The notes below the pieces were generated by a model. The model was not told the origin of the DNA, did no database searches, and worked only from the letters and a program-made list of their open reading frames with translations. Below, one piece after another: positions 10,774-23,716 of a stretch of DNA of 64,000 nucleotides. The stretch covers positions 1,364,001 through 1,428,000 of the forward strand of contig NC_092364.1 of the NCBI RefSeq assembly GCF_030848805.1, in the 5' to 3' direction. The stretch is from Temnothorax longispinosus (lineage: Eukaryota > Arthropoda > Insecta > Hymenoptera > Formicidae). How positions within the stretch are numbered: position 1 is the stretch's first letter; the number at the start of each line of letters is the position of its first letter. The position numbers were made by a program, and so were the translations under genes.

Positions 10774-13229
10774 TAACAAAACTATTTATCCTGACAGACG
10801 ATTTAGCACACTGATCGGACCGTATTTTTGGCGGTGAGTTCTCATTCAGAGAAGAAACAGGGAAAGAAAATGATAAATTCGAAAATTACACACGCAAAAA
10901 AAAAAACTGAAATTTTTATGATACACTTTGTCGGAAATAATTTACACTTCCGCGCAAATAAAGTATTCTTTTTCGTGTTTAGGATTGGAAACAACGCGGA
11001 TTTCGATATTGATTACATAAACAAACTGCCAAACTTTGCAACAAGTTTACTGATGATTACCGCATGTGCTTTTCTAACTATTGCGCTAGAAGGCAACGTT
11101 TTACCAACGATTATCGTCGACATTTACTATCGTCTCGCGGCGATAACGATAATATGATTAATTACAATGTGACAGTAAAGTAACTCTTTTTAATGCCATT
11201 GTATTCAATTTGTAATGTATAGAGTTTAACGAAAAATAACTTTGCTTCCATATATAGCAGGTCAATTTTCACCTTGCATAAATAGAGGCAATGGCCCAAT
11301 GACAAATATAATTATTTTTCTAATAAATTTTGCTGGAAGAACGCTCTACAAATACTATCGATGAGTAAAATTTAAAACGGTTATTATCTGTAACGCAATC
11401 GTTACGTCTATTTTATTAAAACAAAATTACGAGGTTGTACGTAATTTTAATGATGATATTTTAATTCTTTATAATTCTCAGCTTAACGAGAAGGAAAATA
11501 TGGACACTACAAATACTTTTATAAATGTAAAATTTTTATTTCTCTTTTCTGTTAAATAAATTTGTTTTTATTGATCTGTTTATTGAGTGGTACTTGTAAT
11601 AATGTAATGTTATAATGTCTATGGTTAAAAACGCTATATTTGTGGAGAGATATGAAAATGTGTTCAGCTAGTTTCGGTTTCACCAATAACGAAACATATA
11701 ATTTTGCTCGCTCGATTTTATATTTCGTCAAGGTTCGATTCGTTGCTGGTGATACCGAGATGTACTAATAATGATACTAATAATAATACTAGCTTTAATA
11801 ACGTAGATAATAATATATGTATAATATATATATGTATAAGACTACAAAACGACACTTTATTACAGGAATTACAAAATTTTGCGATGATATGGTATCATAC
11901 TTAACACTAATAATTTATACGAAATGGTCATCTTATGAAATGTTACTTATAACATTTATGAAACTGCAAGAATCGAATAAAAAATTCCATTTATTTTTGT
12001 AACTGAATATATATTTATATGTTTGTAAAAATAATGTCTATAGCAAACTGATCTTTAGATTCAATCTATGTTTGTTAACTTCTGTAAACCAAATAATATA
12101 AATATAAAATTAATTGTTATTATGTTCTTTTTGGTATTCCCAATTTTCCGACATTATTTCACGTTTAAATGTACATTTAGAGTTTGCCAAAAGATTTATA
12201 CTTATTTTTACGTATTTATGTAAAATTTATGTAAAATTGCATTTTTATGCTTAGCACACTATATAGATTATTAATATATATATAATGAACTATTTATATT
12301 GATCGTTTTAAAATAATTTTTTGTTATTTTTGTCATATATTATAAACGGTACTAAAAATATATTGATATAAAATACACATGTATTATTGTTGAATTGCAT
12401 TTTCTTTAATTTTTTATTATAAAATTATATCCTTTTTTAAATTAATGTATATACATACAATTATGAGATTTGGAAACAATTTATCAACAGCAGGTTATAC
12501 AAGCGTGTTTAAAGCGGCAAGTACAGAAAATGGGTGCGAGTGGCGTACTAAGCACCTAAACAGTCGAGTAAAAACGATCTCGAGCAAAAGTGAAGTAAAG
12601 CTAAATCGCCGGCGTGGCCACTCTCAGGTTTCTCTCTGCCTCGGGAAATTTGGAAGAATTTTTACTCGCAAAAATCGAAAATCTCGGAAAAACGGCAATC
12701 AGGAGAACATGATCAGCAAGGATGAGGTTACGTTATCTAAAATTTTAAGAATTTTCCCAATTTCCAAAAATTAAAATTTTGAGAATTTAAAATTCAAAAA
12801 TTTTTTATGTGGGAAATCGAGTGTCTTAAAGATTGATAAAGTATATAAAGGAATATGATTGGCAAGGAGTTGCAGTATTTAAAATTCTAAGAATTTTCCA
12901 CATTCCTAAGTATAAATTGTGTGTAGCAAATAATGTAATTTTTTTTCAGTATTCGGAGTAAAATTTCGTTTTGCTTACGATGTCCAACGTTATTACGTGG
13001 GTCGCATAATAAAATGTGACAATAATTAACAGCGGTACCACAATATGGCCAATCGATAACCGAATAACGACAATGTAACGCATCTACAACGGCACATTCA
13101 CCCTAATTTAGATGTTGACCGATCGTGGGGGGCAAGGTGGTCAGACGGGATTCCCACCGGTGCTATTCTTGACCAGACCGCGCTAATATTGACGCCGCGC
13201 GATTACTTCCAGTCACGCTGGAATCTGAA
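10774..13229. other. Ras2 3' UTR and AT-rich intergenic DNA
   Basis: AT-rich sequence after Ras2. AATAAA motifs at 10957-10962 and 11555-11560 are candidate polyadenylation signals. From about 12440 a short open frame (109 codons) coincides with the start of a dispersed repeat (see 12690-12930), so I do not call a gene. Confidence 0.4.
12690..12930 (+). repeat. Dispersed repeat, two tandem units
   Basis: Two related units (12703-12780 and about 12846-12905) share a core reading AA(C/T)ATGAT(C/T)(A/G)GCAAGGA...TTTAAAATT(C/T)TAAGAATTTTCC. The same unit occurs in reverse at 50640-50860, where it reads CTCCTTCTTGATCATGTTCTCC. This marks an interspersed family with internal tandem structure. Confidence 0.5.
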
Positions 13230-13797
13230 TGTAACTCACTATTTTTCGAGATGTCTCAGTATCCACCGAGATCAGTCTCTGTTCTTAATTTACATTAGAA
13301 AGCAAATGAAAGAATTATTATCATTAATTAAATAATAATAATAATATATAATAATAATATTATAAAATTATTATTAATAAAGAGAGTCAGTTGGGCCGAA
13401 TAAAAAATCTTTATTATTAATTAATTACTGACGAGGTAAAAGTTCTGATTTGGTTTGAAAAAAAACAGAATATTCCGATCGCGGTATTATATACTTACAT
13501 GAAAAAAATAAATAAATAAAACAAAGGAGAATAGTTGTTTCTCCTCCCGTTGGAACGAGCGAGGAACCGAGAGATGAAACTGAACGTTTATAATTTCAAC
13601 AGCCAGCGTTTCCCCGATCCTCTCTCGGTGACGATCGAATCCAATCGAATCGACACCGCGGAGGGGTATTCTCGCGCGCGCTTCACTCGCTTTGCCGTTT
13701 TTTTTTTCTTCTTTCGCGATAGCGCGGCATACCTTTCACTACCTTCGCAGCCTTCCACGATTATTAGCATAATGTTTTCCGTCGTACTTGCGTTGAT
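13230..13797 (+). repeat. Left copy of an inverted duplication (block A)
   Basis: This block recurs in reverse orientation at 29290-29868 with high identity, including the AT-rich trinucleotide stretch at 13320-13380, the run GGTTTCTCCTCCCGTTGGAA-type segment near 13545 and the CGCG-rich part at 13660. An open frame in it (99 codons, + at 13535) is conserved in the other copy for about 50 codons and is then broken by indels, so it is not supported as a gene. Confidence 0.8.
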
Positions 13798-14810
13798 TTT
13801 CGCGAGTACAGATCGTACGGATCTCGACACATGACGCGGCGTCGCCGCGACCCAACGTGCTCACGCCTAGGCAAAAGCGTTAACTCGAGAACTGGTTTTA
13901 CCTCGCGGAATACTGGAGCCGGGGCGGACAAAGGAGGCGGCATTGATTGCCGACTATTATACGGTAAAAGTTCGCGCTGCTTTTCTCCCTTTTATTTTCT
14001 CCTCTTTTTTTTTCGAAAAAAAGAAACAATTTATATCTCGAACGCGTCGTATCTCCGCGACGTGACATCGGCCGCTCGTTTGAACGAACAACATCGCTAT
14101 ATTTGCAATTTCGTCACTTCCTGTGTACGAAAAAGTATATAGTCTTTAAATGAATACGGCTAAACTTAGGATGTCGAAACGGCGATCCCCTAAAGCGGAC
14201 GATTATATTTTCCATCTCTCTGGCGCGCGTTAATGGATTCCACAGAAAAATATACCGTTATGGCGACCTTGCTACTAATGGTCGTCGCTTAAATAAGGGA
14301 ATTATCGTATCCGCCGTATCTTGAAATAAAAAAAAAAAAAAGAAGCGTGTGTAGCAATAATAGTTTCCTATATCCTATAATTTCTTATATGATCCGTTTA
14401 AAGTCCAAGGAAATCCGCAAAGCAATCCGGTATATAATAACATATGAGACGGATAATACTCATAAGTTCTCGCGACGCGAAATATACTATATACAAAGAT
14501 GAAACATCTGGACTTAATCGAAAGTGAAATTAAAATTCTAAAAGATTCCAATGGAAAATTTCGACGGAATTATTACAAAAAGTCCAAATATTACACAAAA
14601 AATTTTCTTTATTTTAGTAAATATAGAGTTACAGTACTCACAGTTAATTGTGTGCAAACTAATATTTACTAAAGTGCAGAAAATTTTTTATCAGTGTAAT
14701 TTTAGCATAATTATTATTTTAATTTTTGCAATATAATTTGCTGTAATACTGCGGTACGGTATGATAAAAAAATTGCGATATTCATAGTTGCATTAGCACC
14801 CATAAGCACC
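13798..14810. other. Unannotated spacer between duplication blocks
   Basis: A GC-rich start (13830-13980) passes into AT-rich DNA. The right-hand copy of the duplication lacks this stretch, so it is either an insertion here or a deletion there. No coding exon is supported. Confidence 0.35.
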
Positions 14811-15050
14811 TATAAATGGCGGGCTTAAAACCCGTAAAACTAACGACGCCGCGGCGCCAAATTAAGTACCTCTTCTAAGCTAGCAAGACCAAATTGGTAG
14901 AATCAAACCGGACCTATCAGAATATTTAGTACCCATTTTGTACTATTTTGTACCGCTAATAACAATTTTGTATCCTGTGCCATTTCGGAGAAAATCGTGG
15001 CGGTGCTACCTTAGCATTAAGCTAGAAAGACCACAAGAAAAAAAAAGAAA
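14811..15050 (+). repeat. Left copy of the inverted duplication (blocks b1 and b2)
   Basis: b1 (14811-14866) contains GGCGGGCTTAAAACCCG and the palindrome-like GACGCCGCGGCGCC and recurs on the same strand at 29879-29933. b2 (14870-15050, from CTCTTCTAAGCTAGCA to CCACAAGAAAAAA) recurs on the opposite strand at 29093-29287. The two parts have been moved independently. Confidence 0.75.
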
Positions 15051-16266
15051 ATTAAAATACAAAAATTTGAAGGACTGAATTTGTACTAATTTGTACCATA
15101 CAAATAAACTTAATATATTCATCCCTTCTGCTTCAAACAGCTCCTAATAGAACTCAGTCCTATTAGTCTCAAGAGTAAAGTACTCGTTCTCATCAGCAGA
15201 ATCAATTGCTACTTGTAAACTCGATTCAGGATAATTCGTATCACAAAAATATGAAGTTTCAGATTTTGTACCCTAGCCGTTTGATGGAAAACTACCCCCG
15301 ATCCCTAACAGTCTCAAGAGTGAAGTACTCTTTCATTTTATTTTAGTGTTCAGAATTTAGTAAACAATATTTAGTCGTAAAATAATTTTATTCATTTTAA
15401 GTACAGTTCTCTCTTAAGCCAGGAAGATGGGATGGTTTTCTTGCGAAGGGGTTGTAGCTCAATAATCAAAATGCGCGTATTTTAAGAGTTTATTCTTAGA
15501 GTTTATACGCTATACGAATTATATCCGCGATACGATATATTTAAATTTTTCTCAACATTTTTCTCTTGAGTTGAATCAATTAAAGGGTTGTTTCGGGGTT
15601 AAGAGGATGAGATCAAAAATCCAAACTATATCATTTTGAAAACTCATAAATAGCTCCTAATTCTGCCGTAAAAATCAATTCAATATCTATTTTTAAACGT
15701 TGACTCAACCCCCCATAAAAAATATTAAATTCCTGTTCAGTGTGACAAGCTCAAATATTTTAATCTGCAGGATATAAAAGCTCACAAATAGCTTGTAATT
15801 TTGCGCTATTTTTTTTTTAATTTCTGCAAGGTGGGGGGGGCCAGCTCAACAGGAGTCTTACTAGTATTTGGGGCGAACACGAAGCAGTTCAGATTTACTG
15901 TGCTTTCATCTGAATCTGACCGATCGGAACCAATCGCTTTCTATTATTTCATTTTATTTTTCCTATCGTTGACATAGCTCTAAAAATTCGCGAAAGGATA
16001 TAATCTGACGGGTGTGTGAAGCTGGCACTCCTACTTTAAAATTCGATAGTTCTGATTAGAGAGTTTCAGCTTCTTTTCGAAGAGTATCTACACGATTTAT
16101 GTTGAGGAGTTCTAATGCTTTTCGCTTGACTATAGCGCTCAATTCCTGATATTACGAGATCGCAAAGTCACGCTATGCTACAGGTAATAAGGGAAATATA
16201 TACATGGAAAAAAAAATGATGTATCAACAGCATCATTTTTTGCCAGCCATTCTATTAGCCATCTTA
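15051..16266. other. Intergenic DNA without a recognised feature
   Basis: AT-rich, with a G run at 15832-15840 and two copies of AGTCTCAAGAGT(A/G)AAGTACTC near 15163 and 15308. I see no gene. Confidence 0.35.
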
Positions 16267-16408
16267 TGCCGGGTACTCACTAAGACCGTGCAACGTGCAA
16301 CGCAACGATTGCTGCAACTAGTGAGTACGTCTTATTTCGGAACACATTGTGAAAAAATTGTAGCAACCGTTGCGTTGCACGTTGCACGGTCCTAGTGAGT
16401 ACCCGGCC
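16267..16408. mobile_element. Foldback MITE, copy 1, TTA target duplication
   Basis: A 142 bp element with terminal inverted repeats of about 40 bp: TGCCGGGTACTCACTAAGAC at the left and the complement ending GTCCTAGTGAGTACCCGGCC at the right. Both arms contain GTGCAACGTGCAACGCAACG. It is flanked by TTA on both sides (16264-16266 and 16409-16411). A TTA target duplication is typical of the PIF/Harbinger superfamily, which is inference. It has no coding capacity. Confidence 0.8.
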
Positions 16409-16555
16409 TTAGGTTTTGCGGCGAAACGCAACAGGCAGAGTATACTAATGTCCAGCGGCCATAAGTCAACCGCGAATTTCTAACACACGTATTTGCGTTG
16501 AGAGTATACTAAGCTCATCTTAAATCGGAGATATAATCACGGAGAGAGTTTGTTA

Positions 16556-16692
16556 TGCCGGATACTCACTAGAACCGTACAACGTGCAACGCAACGGTTG
16601 CTGCGTAAATACGTCTTATTCCGGAACAAACACATTGTAAAAAAATTGTAGCAACCGTTGCGTTGCACGTTGCTCCTAGTGAGTACCCGGCT
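16556..16692. mobile_element. Foldback MITE, copy 2 of the same family
   Basis: A second copy (137 bp), about 150 bp after the first and in the same orientation, again flanked by TTA (16553-16555 and 16693-16695). The arms carry CAACGTGCAACGCAACGGTT and its complement. The right arm has lost the CACGGT segment present in copy 1. The spacer shares CTTATT(T/C)CGGAACA with copy 1, so both derive from one master element. Confidence 0.8.
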
Positions 16693-16879
16693 TTATACGA
16701 GTAATATTGATATAAATCTCACAGCATCGATATATACGCGTATTAAAGATGCAATGATAAAATTATCGTTGCTTTTTTAATAAGCAACGATAAGATTATT
16801 GTTAAACAATATCAATGAGTAAAACGCATAATTTAATGCATTAAGTACAAATAATCATGACGAATTAAAAAGTTAAAAG

Positions 16880-18080
16880 TTACGTGCAACGTGCGTCGGA
16901 CCTACTACCGGTAATCACGTCGGCCACGGCGGCCTCGCTCCCGTCCACGTTGTTAACAGTGGCAAGGCTACTACCTTTTGTGAATCGTGGCAGAAAGGAG
17001 CGCGAAAAAAGTAGCGGATCCGTGTTAGGATCCGGCGATCTGAGTGGCTCGAAAACTGCGCTGGTGCGAGCACTGTCGTATTGTATCGACCGAGTTAGGC
17101 TGTCTTAGGTCTTTGATTCTCTGCACGAGTTCCTTTGGGCCTAGGGTTAAAGTCAATTGATCTGGTGATACGAATATATAGCCTCCCCCAGTCAAGTCAT
17201 GCGCCCACCTCCCAGTGGTCTCGCTGGAACGTTGCAATGGGGCTGTTCTGATTCAGTACGGCTCGGTCGCAAGATCTGATGTCGGCTGGTCGGCGCGCTC
17301 TGCAGTAACCAAGCGACGTCAATGGCGATCTGAATGCGCCACTAAGGGCCTGTAGTGATACGGGCCCAAGTACCGCTGTCCATGGTGAGTTGTGGGGCCA
17401 AGAAAGGGCACGGTTATCTGGGGAGCTCTCGGCTGTCAATCCGTTTGCTCTCCAACACGTAGTAAATATGAAAAAGTCAAGAATGAATCTTCATGCCCGG
17501 GTTCTCGGATGGTCACGTGCAAGCGATGCGAGAGTGGTGACTCGGTTAGTACGGAGACACCCAGTGAGTGCATAGCTGGTCCCTTGAGAGTAGGAGCCAG
17601 TTATCGGGTATAGAAACGATTACGCCTCTTGACGCACGAGACTCGTGCCGTGGCCCCCAGTAGCCTTCTTCTTCTTCTTTGATTTTATGGCACCTAATCC
17701 TCCTCGGGATCACATAACGGCCAAGAACAAGTCGAAGATAATAAATACAGACTCGAAAGATTCAATCTAATCTCGGCGCTGATGGCATTAGTAATCTTCA
17801 AAAATTATTCGGGACAAAACACGTCCGAATATGTCCACGGTCTCCACGAGATTTGCCCCCAGTAGCCGTGTCAAATTAAAATAGAAACAAATAGTAATAA
17901 GTTATTTCGTGAATGGATATCCATGTGTGTCAAACGTAGTGCACTGGCATTGCGTTTCAAGCATACCCGGCGCCGGGGCTCGACTCGCAGCGGTGGCGGG
18001 AATCGCGTCCGCTTCTCCCACGTTGCAAGGCCAGCCAACTTCGACACCCCGGCTAAAGTGATAGATAATCGCATGCTTCA
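16880..18080. other. GC-richer anonymous block, possible old retroelement
   Basis: Base composition changes sharply to GC-rich between about 16885 and 18070. Several open frames of 60-85 codons overlap on both strands, none recognisable. The motif CCCCCAGTAGCC occurs twice in the same orientation (about 17657 and 17858), and a (TTC)n run is at 17669. A decayed 5' region of a non-LTR retrotransposon would look like this, but I found no reverse-transcriptase motif. Confidence 0.3.
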
Positions 18081-18685
18081 ATGAGCTTGGAACTCTTAAG
18101 AAGGGTCGTTCAGCGTCAACACGTGAAATTCGTGAGATAACTATAATATGTCTATAAACCTTTTATCCTTTCTGCCATAATTCACAAAAGGTAATAAGCG
18201 ATTCACAAAGTGTAACAAATAATGTTCACATGATAATTTTAAATGCCATAATCTACTTTACACTAATCTACTTTAAAATAAATATTAACTCATTACGCGT
18301 CATTAATCCATTTATCATAACTTTCTCTTTTCCCTCATGTGTAAAATATATTATTCTTAAAATAGTTACTGTTGGTGACGTACAACAAATCTTTTGATAT
18401 AACATACTGTTCTTCTCCATAAATTTCACTGATTTCTCATCCTTAGACTCAAATTCAACGGTCGAGTCTTCAAAACGTTTTACCCCTTTAAATACTACTG
18501 TAGATGATTGTAAATTCATACGTACAGTTTTATTTATTAGATCGTGAAAAATTTAAACTCAAGATTTTATAATTCTCTAATGATTCGATAATATTCCAAC
18601 AACTTTCGCAGATAAAAAAATTATTTTATATACATTTTACATTAGTGATATATATTAACATTATTTAGACCTTGATAAAAATATG

Positions 18686-19085
18686 TACACGGAAAGAACG
18701 ATTTTGCTGAAGTAGGTATCTAAAAACAAAACAAGTACCTTCCGTCGCCAGTAAATAATTCAAAACAACAGTCGTTTTGGTTCGACCCAACTGGCCAAAT
18801 CATTATTATATGTAAAAATGTTAATTTAGCCAGTTGGGTCGAACCAAAACGACTGTAGGTATCTAAAAATTTAGCTAGATACAGATCTAAAAATAATTTT
18901 GTTGCACCATCAAAATAATTATAGTAAGTCGCTAAAATATGATAATGCTGTAAAAAATTTTGACATTTTAGCAATCAGTTTAGGTGTTCTACATAATTAT
19001 TTTGATGATCCAACAAAATTACTTTTAGATCTGTATTCAGCTAAATTTTTAGACACTTCAGCAAAACCATTCTTTCCGTGTGCTG
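18686..19085. mobile_element. Long palindromic element with a nested foldback insertion
   Basis: Outer arms start CACGGAAAGAACGATTTTGC (left) and end CAAAACCATTCTTTCCGTG (right). They continue inward through TTTAGCTAGATACAGATCTA and TAATTATTTTGATGATCCAA as imperfect complements over about 150 bp. The left arm is interrupted at about 18727-18857 by a second foldback (arms 18769-18795 and 18829-18855, 27 bp each, perfect). The interruption is flanked by a direct repeat AGGTATCTAAAAA (about 18714 and 18858). So a foldback element jumped into a foldback element. Confidence 0.7.
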
Positions 19086-19511
19086 CATATATACGGTTTT
19101 TTAAATAAAAATATGAATTATATTAATTTCTTCCTTGTTATGCAGCATCGAGAATGCAGCAGCGCAGTGCTGCTTGTTAACCCTAGGTATACACAGTGAA
19201 GTGAAGTCTCCAAGACCCCAGCTCAACTTCCTTTTTTCGCGTTTCTGCACTTTTGTCCCCTATATTCTTTTCTTTTTACTCGTATATCTTGAAACTCTTG
19301 TGCGTTCGGTGAACAACAAGGATAAATGATGCATTATGCGCATCATGCGTGAAACGGAACGCATCGATTTAATTCTATCGACTTTTATACATTATGGGCC
19401 TATTCATGGATCGATTCTCAATCGATTAAAAAAATAAATAAATAAATAAATTGAATTTTTGCTGAAGTTACGATGACAAATGTGGATGGGATCTCAGAGA
19501 CCTCACAGAAT

Positions 19512-20106
19512 TACACTCTTAAGCATGTACCGCGTAGTATCTCCAAATTCGAGGTACTAATTTCTAAATGGAAATGACATTTCAAGTTACATACTGCTAG
19601 GAGATACTTTTCCCGGTACAGTATAGCACATGGTACGGAATACACACGAGGTACTGATAAAAGGAGGAGGTACCGATTGGAGGCACCGCACTTATAAATT
19701 CACGGTACAATTTTTTAGGAGGTACAGTTTTTTAGGGGGCTTCCCGTATGTACCCCGTACATACATACCTCGTACGTGCATATGTACCTCGTACAAATGT
19801 ACCTCCTACATACGTACCTCGTATACGAGGTACTCGGCGTCAACCATGCATGATCGCGACATTTGTTGAACAAAAAACATTCGCGAATAGCAGTGGCATA
19901 GCCACTAGGTGGCATCGACGCGGACGTGTCATATCGTTGCTCGAACAAAGGATTCTTAGACCGTTTTATACGACTGTTATATTATTTACGCAACTAACAT
20001 AAATATGAATATATTCACAAGCAGTGACATTCGCGGAGTATTTCGCGGTGCGTGCCGGGAGTCACAGTGCGAATGCATGGAATACATTCGCAAATTAGAC
20101 AGTGAT

Positions 20107-20139
<33 letters not shown>

Positions 20140-20403
20140 TCGTTTATTTTGTGTATATAATGTGGTCATCCACCGACAAAAAATGTATCCGTTATTTGAT
20201 AAAAAACTGGAAGAAACAAGTAATGCAGGTATGTAAACTCTTAAGCATGTGTCGCCAAAAATTGTAGGTACGTAATGTACTTCCTGACTTCGAGGTACCA
20301 TCTTCCCTTCTATTTTTGATGGTAATTATGTCCCTCGTAATTACGTAGGGTTTTTATTTCAACGTGTACCTCCAATTTTTGGCGACACATGCTTAAGAGT
20401 GTA
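19512..20403. mobile_element. TIR-bounded region with GTAC-rich interior and a smaller foldback element
   Basis: TACACTCTTAAGCATGT at 19512-19528 has its complement at 20387-20403. Inside, a second start of the same terminus lies at about 20237 (ACTCTTAAGCATGTGTCGCC, continuing AAAAATTG), and the complement of that longer end is at 20366-20402. The stretch 20237-20402 is therefore a complete small foldback element with arms of about 36 bp. The left part (19540-19830) is a low-complexity array of GGTAC, GTACCTC and CGTAC. Confidence 0.55.
20108..20137 (+). repeat. (CAG)10 microsatellite
   Basis: Ten uninterrupted CAG triplets. They are not in any supported coding exon and lie within the TIR-bounded repeat region. 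Confidence 0.95.
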
Positions 20404-20878
20404 TTAAAATAATTTAGATAAATGATATTATTGTAGATTTCTATTTTTTAAGTTATCATTTGAGTTTTTGAAAACCACTTTTGCCATTGGTCATAAACTT
20501 GGGTCAAATTATATTATTTCGAAAAAATAAAATGTAATGATCGCAAGCTATCAGTCAGATTTAGATGAGAGCACAGAAAATCTGAACTGCTTCGTGTTCG
20601 CCAAATACTGGGAAGACGAGAAGACTGTGCAAAAAATCAAAACCAGCGCCGTAAAACGCGACGTCGTTTTTTCTCGAAAAAATATGCGGCGTCCCGTCGA
20701 ACCAACGTCGAATTTTTTCGACAAAACCGTCTCGTAAAATTTTATTTCGCGCTCGTCACGATCAGAATCATTCGATCGGAATAATCGTACTTTGCACTTG
20801 TGAAAGTATAACGTGTTTGTGAAATTTAGAAGTGCCATGTGAGATCGATGGACTGTCGTAAGTGACAACATCACGAAT

Positions 20879-20953
20879 ATGGTTAGCCCCCAGGTTAACC
20901 GTGTGGTGTTGAAGCAGTGGCGGAACCAACCGACTGCGACGAAACAACGGCTG
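20879..20953 (+). other. Possible first coding exon, unassigned
   Basis: An ATG opens 25 codons (MVSPQVNRVVLKQWRNQ...) that end exactly at a consensus donor CTG/GTGAGT. The peptide is plausible, but I could not find a following exon in agreeing phase: the best acceptor (22735) opens a frame off by one base. An in-frame-looking stretch at 20537-20737 (66 codons) is separate. It may be a real 5' exon of a gene destroyed by repeats, or chance. Confidence 0.25.
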
Positions 20954-23716
20954 GTGAGTAAATTTTTTTTATTACATTATATAATTAATTGTTTGCATAT
21001 TTAATATTTTGATACCATTACATCATAATAATCGGAATTGATTGGTGAACAACTACAATTATTAAATAAATAATTTTATAAAATATTTTATTTGTGTTGC
21101 ATCGTGTAAATCAAGTTATGAAAATAATTAAAAATAATTAAAATAATGAAAACGCATTGTCTGAAACAAAAACCGTATGGAAATTTTGTAAAACCAATAG
21201 AACTGAAATCAAAACCGGTATCGTTAAAAATCATTACATCTTAAAAAAATTAAGACCCGAAGATGAAAACATAGAAAACAATGAAGTAACATCTATACGT
21301 CGAAATATCATCACTTATTATATAATCAATTCAATTTAATAAAAATTTCATTAAGAAAATTTTAATAAATCGGAACCAAAAAAACTAATTTGCGTAATAC
21401 CGATACTTTTATTAGCTACAAAACCGAAATCAAAAACGAAACCTTTATAAATAAGTATTTTAATGGACCGAAACCGGAACCGAACCGATATTTTCGTTCG
21501 GTCTAGGTCCTAGAAATATATAAAGAGAAAGAGAGGGTGGGTGTTAATTTGTGAAGTCGCACAATGGCCAGATGTTTCTTTTATGGGAATAGAGAATATG
21601 TAAAAATTTGGGTACGTTCCTTAAAAACGCCCTTTAAGGCCTCTTGGGGCAAATAAAGTACCGATTCTAAATATAAATCTAAATGTAAATAATTTAATTT
21701 AATACAAATTTCAAATAAAAAAATTTTTTTTAATCAATACCGAAAAGACTGTAATTTGCCCAATTCCGATACTTTTGTTAGCTAGAAAACCGAAACAGAA
21801 ACCGAAACCTTTATTCAGTATTGAATGGCATCTATTCGTATATCATTGAGCATTACCCGTACTATAGAACCGCGGATAAAAAAAGCTGGCAAGGTTCTAA
21901 TTACATTGGAAGACATTTAATTATAAATATAACAGAAGAATATGTAAGTAAATATAAATTATTAATTTTGTTTTAACGTCAAAATTAATTCAAACGGAGC
22001 GTGCTAATCGAAACTTGTGGAGTATATATCATTAAGATATTATTAATTACATGATCATCTGCATTAAAAATGTTATTGGCCCCATTCTGATTTTATTATT
22101 GTAATTTGCGCAAAATTTCAACCACTAAGTGCTATATGTAAATATAGAGATAACTTTAAACAATTTCAACAATTCTTATAGACGTAACTCGAATATAAAT
22201 GGTATTTGCTCGGTTTGTATCTCATAATTTGTACGTTTAGTTCAATATTACTGCGTTATTTTGATTTTCGCAATTAGACATTATGACTCAACCAAAGGGA
22301 AGATGAATTAGAACGCTGCTAATAATAGCAGGAGTATTTTCGACAAGTGGCTGAGTACAGTGTGCGTTTAAGTCGTCACTACAAAATAGTGATTCAACTG
22401 TTTTGATCGAATGCATCTCTTAGATATCATATATATCAACACGATATATATTGCCGGCACGTATTCATTGGATCATATGCGTGAATAAAAATAAGGTATT
22501 TCAACTAATATTTTCTGTCTAAAGTATTTCCTTAAAATGAGAGATAAAGAGCAAAAGCATATTCTACATTTCATGATCATAATTATCCTGTTCTTACAAT
22601 TAGTACATATATATATGTGTATGTATGAAACATTCCCTTTACATTTCAAATTGTTGGTCATACAAGTATATATTGTCATATCATACAAATAATGTTATGA
22701 AAATTTGTGTGTTGTTCTATTTGCCTTAATTTTAGTTTTGCTGCAATTCGAGATCATTAATATATCAGACGATCAGCAGCGAGCGGAAGCGAAGCTGAGG
22801 AAAGGTTTCTTCTGGAAGATACATCCAGACGATTTTTGAAAATGAGGTGCCAACTTTACAGTGGCACACGCATTAAATAATTTAATTTAATAAAAATTTC
22901 AAGAAAATTTTAACAAAACGGAACCGGAAAAAAACTAAGTTGCGCATATATTATAATCTATTGCCTTGAAAAGAATAGGCTCGGAAATGGATAAATTCTA
23001 GAGCCTAATAAAAAATATTTTTGTAATTTATGTAAATAAAAGTGGTCAGCCACTTCCCTCCCCTCCTCATTACTCAGGACTACTACGTGTCAAAATACAA
23101 AACATATGTGAAAAATAGATCTATAATTTTAAATTAAAGTCCATTAATGCTTTGCACATAATTATTGATACAATTATTATCATAATTACGTATTAAAAGT
23201 AAATCATTAAATAAAAAGCTGATAATATGTAAATAATTTAATACAAATTTCAAATAAAAAAATTTTAATAAACCGAAACCGAAAAAACTGTAATTTGCGC
23301 AATATCGATACTTGTGTTAGCTAGAAAACCGAAACAGAAACCGAAACCTTTATTAAGTATTTTAATGTACCGAAACCGAAATCGAACCGATATTTTCATC
23401 CGGTCCGGGTTTCTGCTTGAAAGTGTTGAGAACAATTTTATAATCGCACAACGACGCGTGTAGATGAATCATGCGCTCGTCGCGTCTCAGAAACACCTGA
23501 TTAAAATAAAGCAATAAAGAGCGAGCGATCGATGCTTGCTTCGTTGTCACCATTAAGTTATAACATATAAATCCGCGACTCAGTCATTCGATCGGACGAA
23601 AATCCCTGTCGTCGATCCGGAATTTTATGCGACACCCGAGAGCTCGCTACGTGAAGCTATTTTTCTCCCGCCGCGTTATACGCGAATATGATTGGGTTTT
23701 TGCGTATAAGCTTTGC

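Noticed and set aside
13535..13834. 99-codon frame also seen in the inverted copy at 29.3 kb
   Set aside because: It is shared only because the DNA is duplicated; indels break the frame in the second copy, so selection on a protein is not indicated.
16880..18080. Possible rRNA or tRNA gene in the GC-rich block
   Set aside because: I looked for conserved rRNA cores and tRNA A and B boxes with a cloverleaf and found none that I could support.
20537..20737. 66-codon frame before the possible exon at 20879
   Set aside because: It has no family resemblance, no splice sites joining it to the later exon, and lies next to a repeat element.
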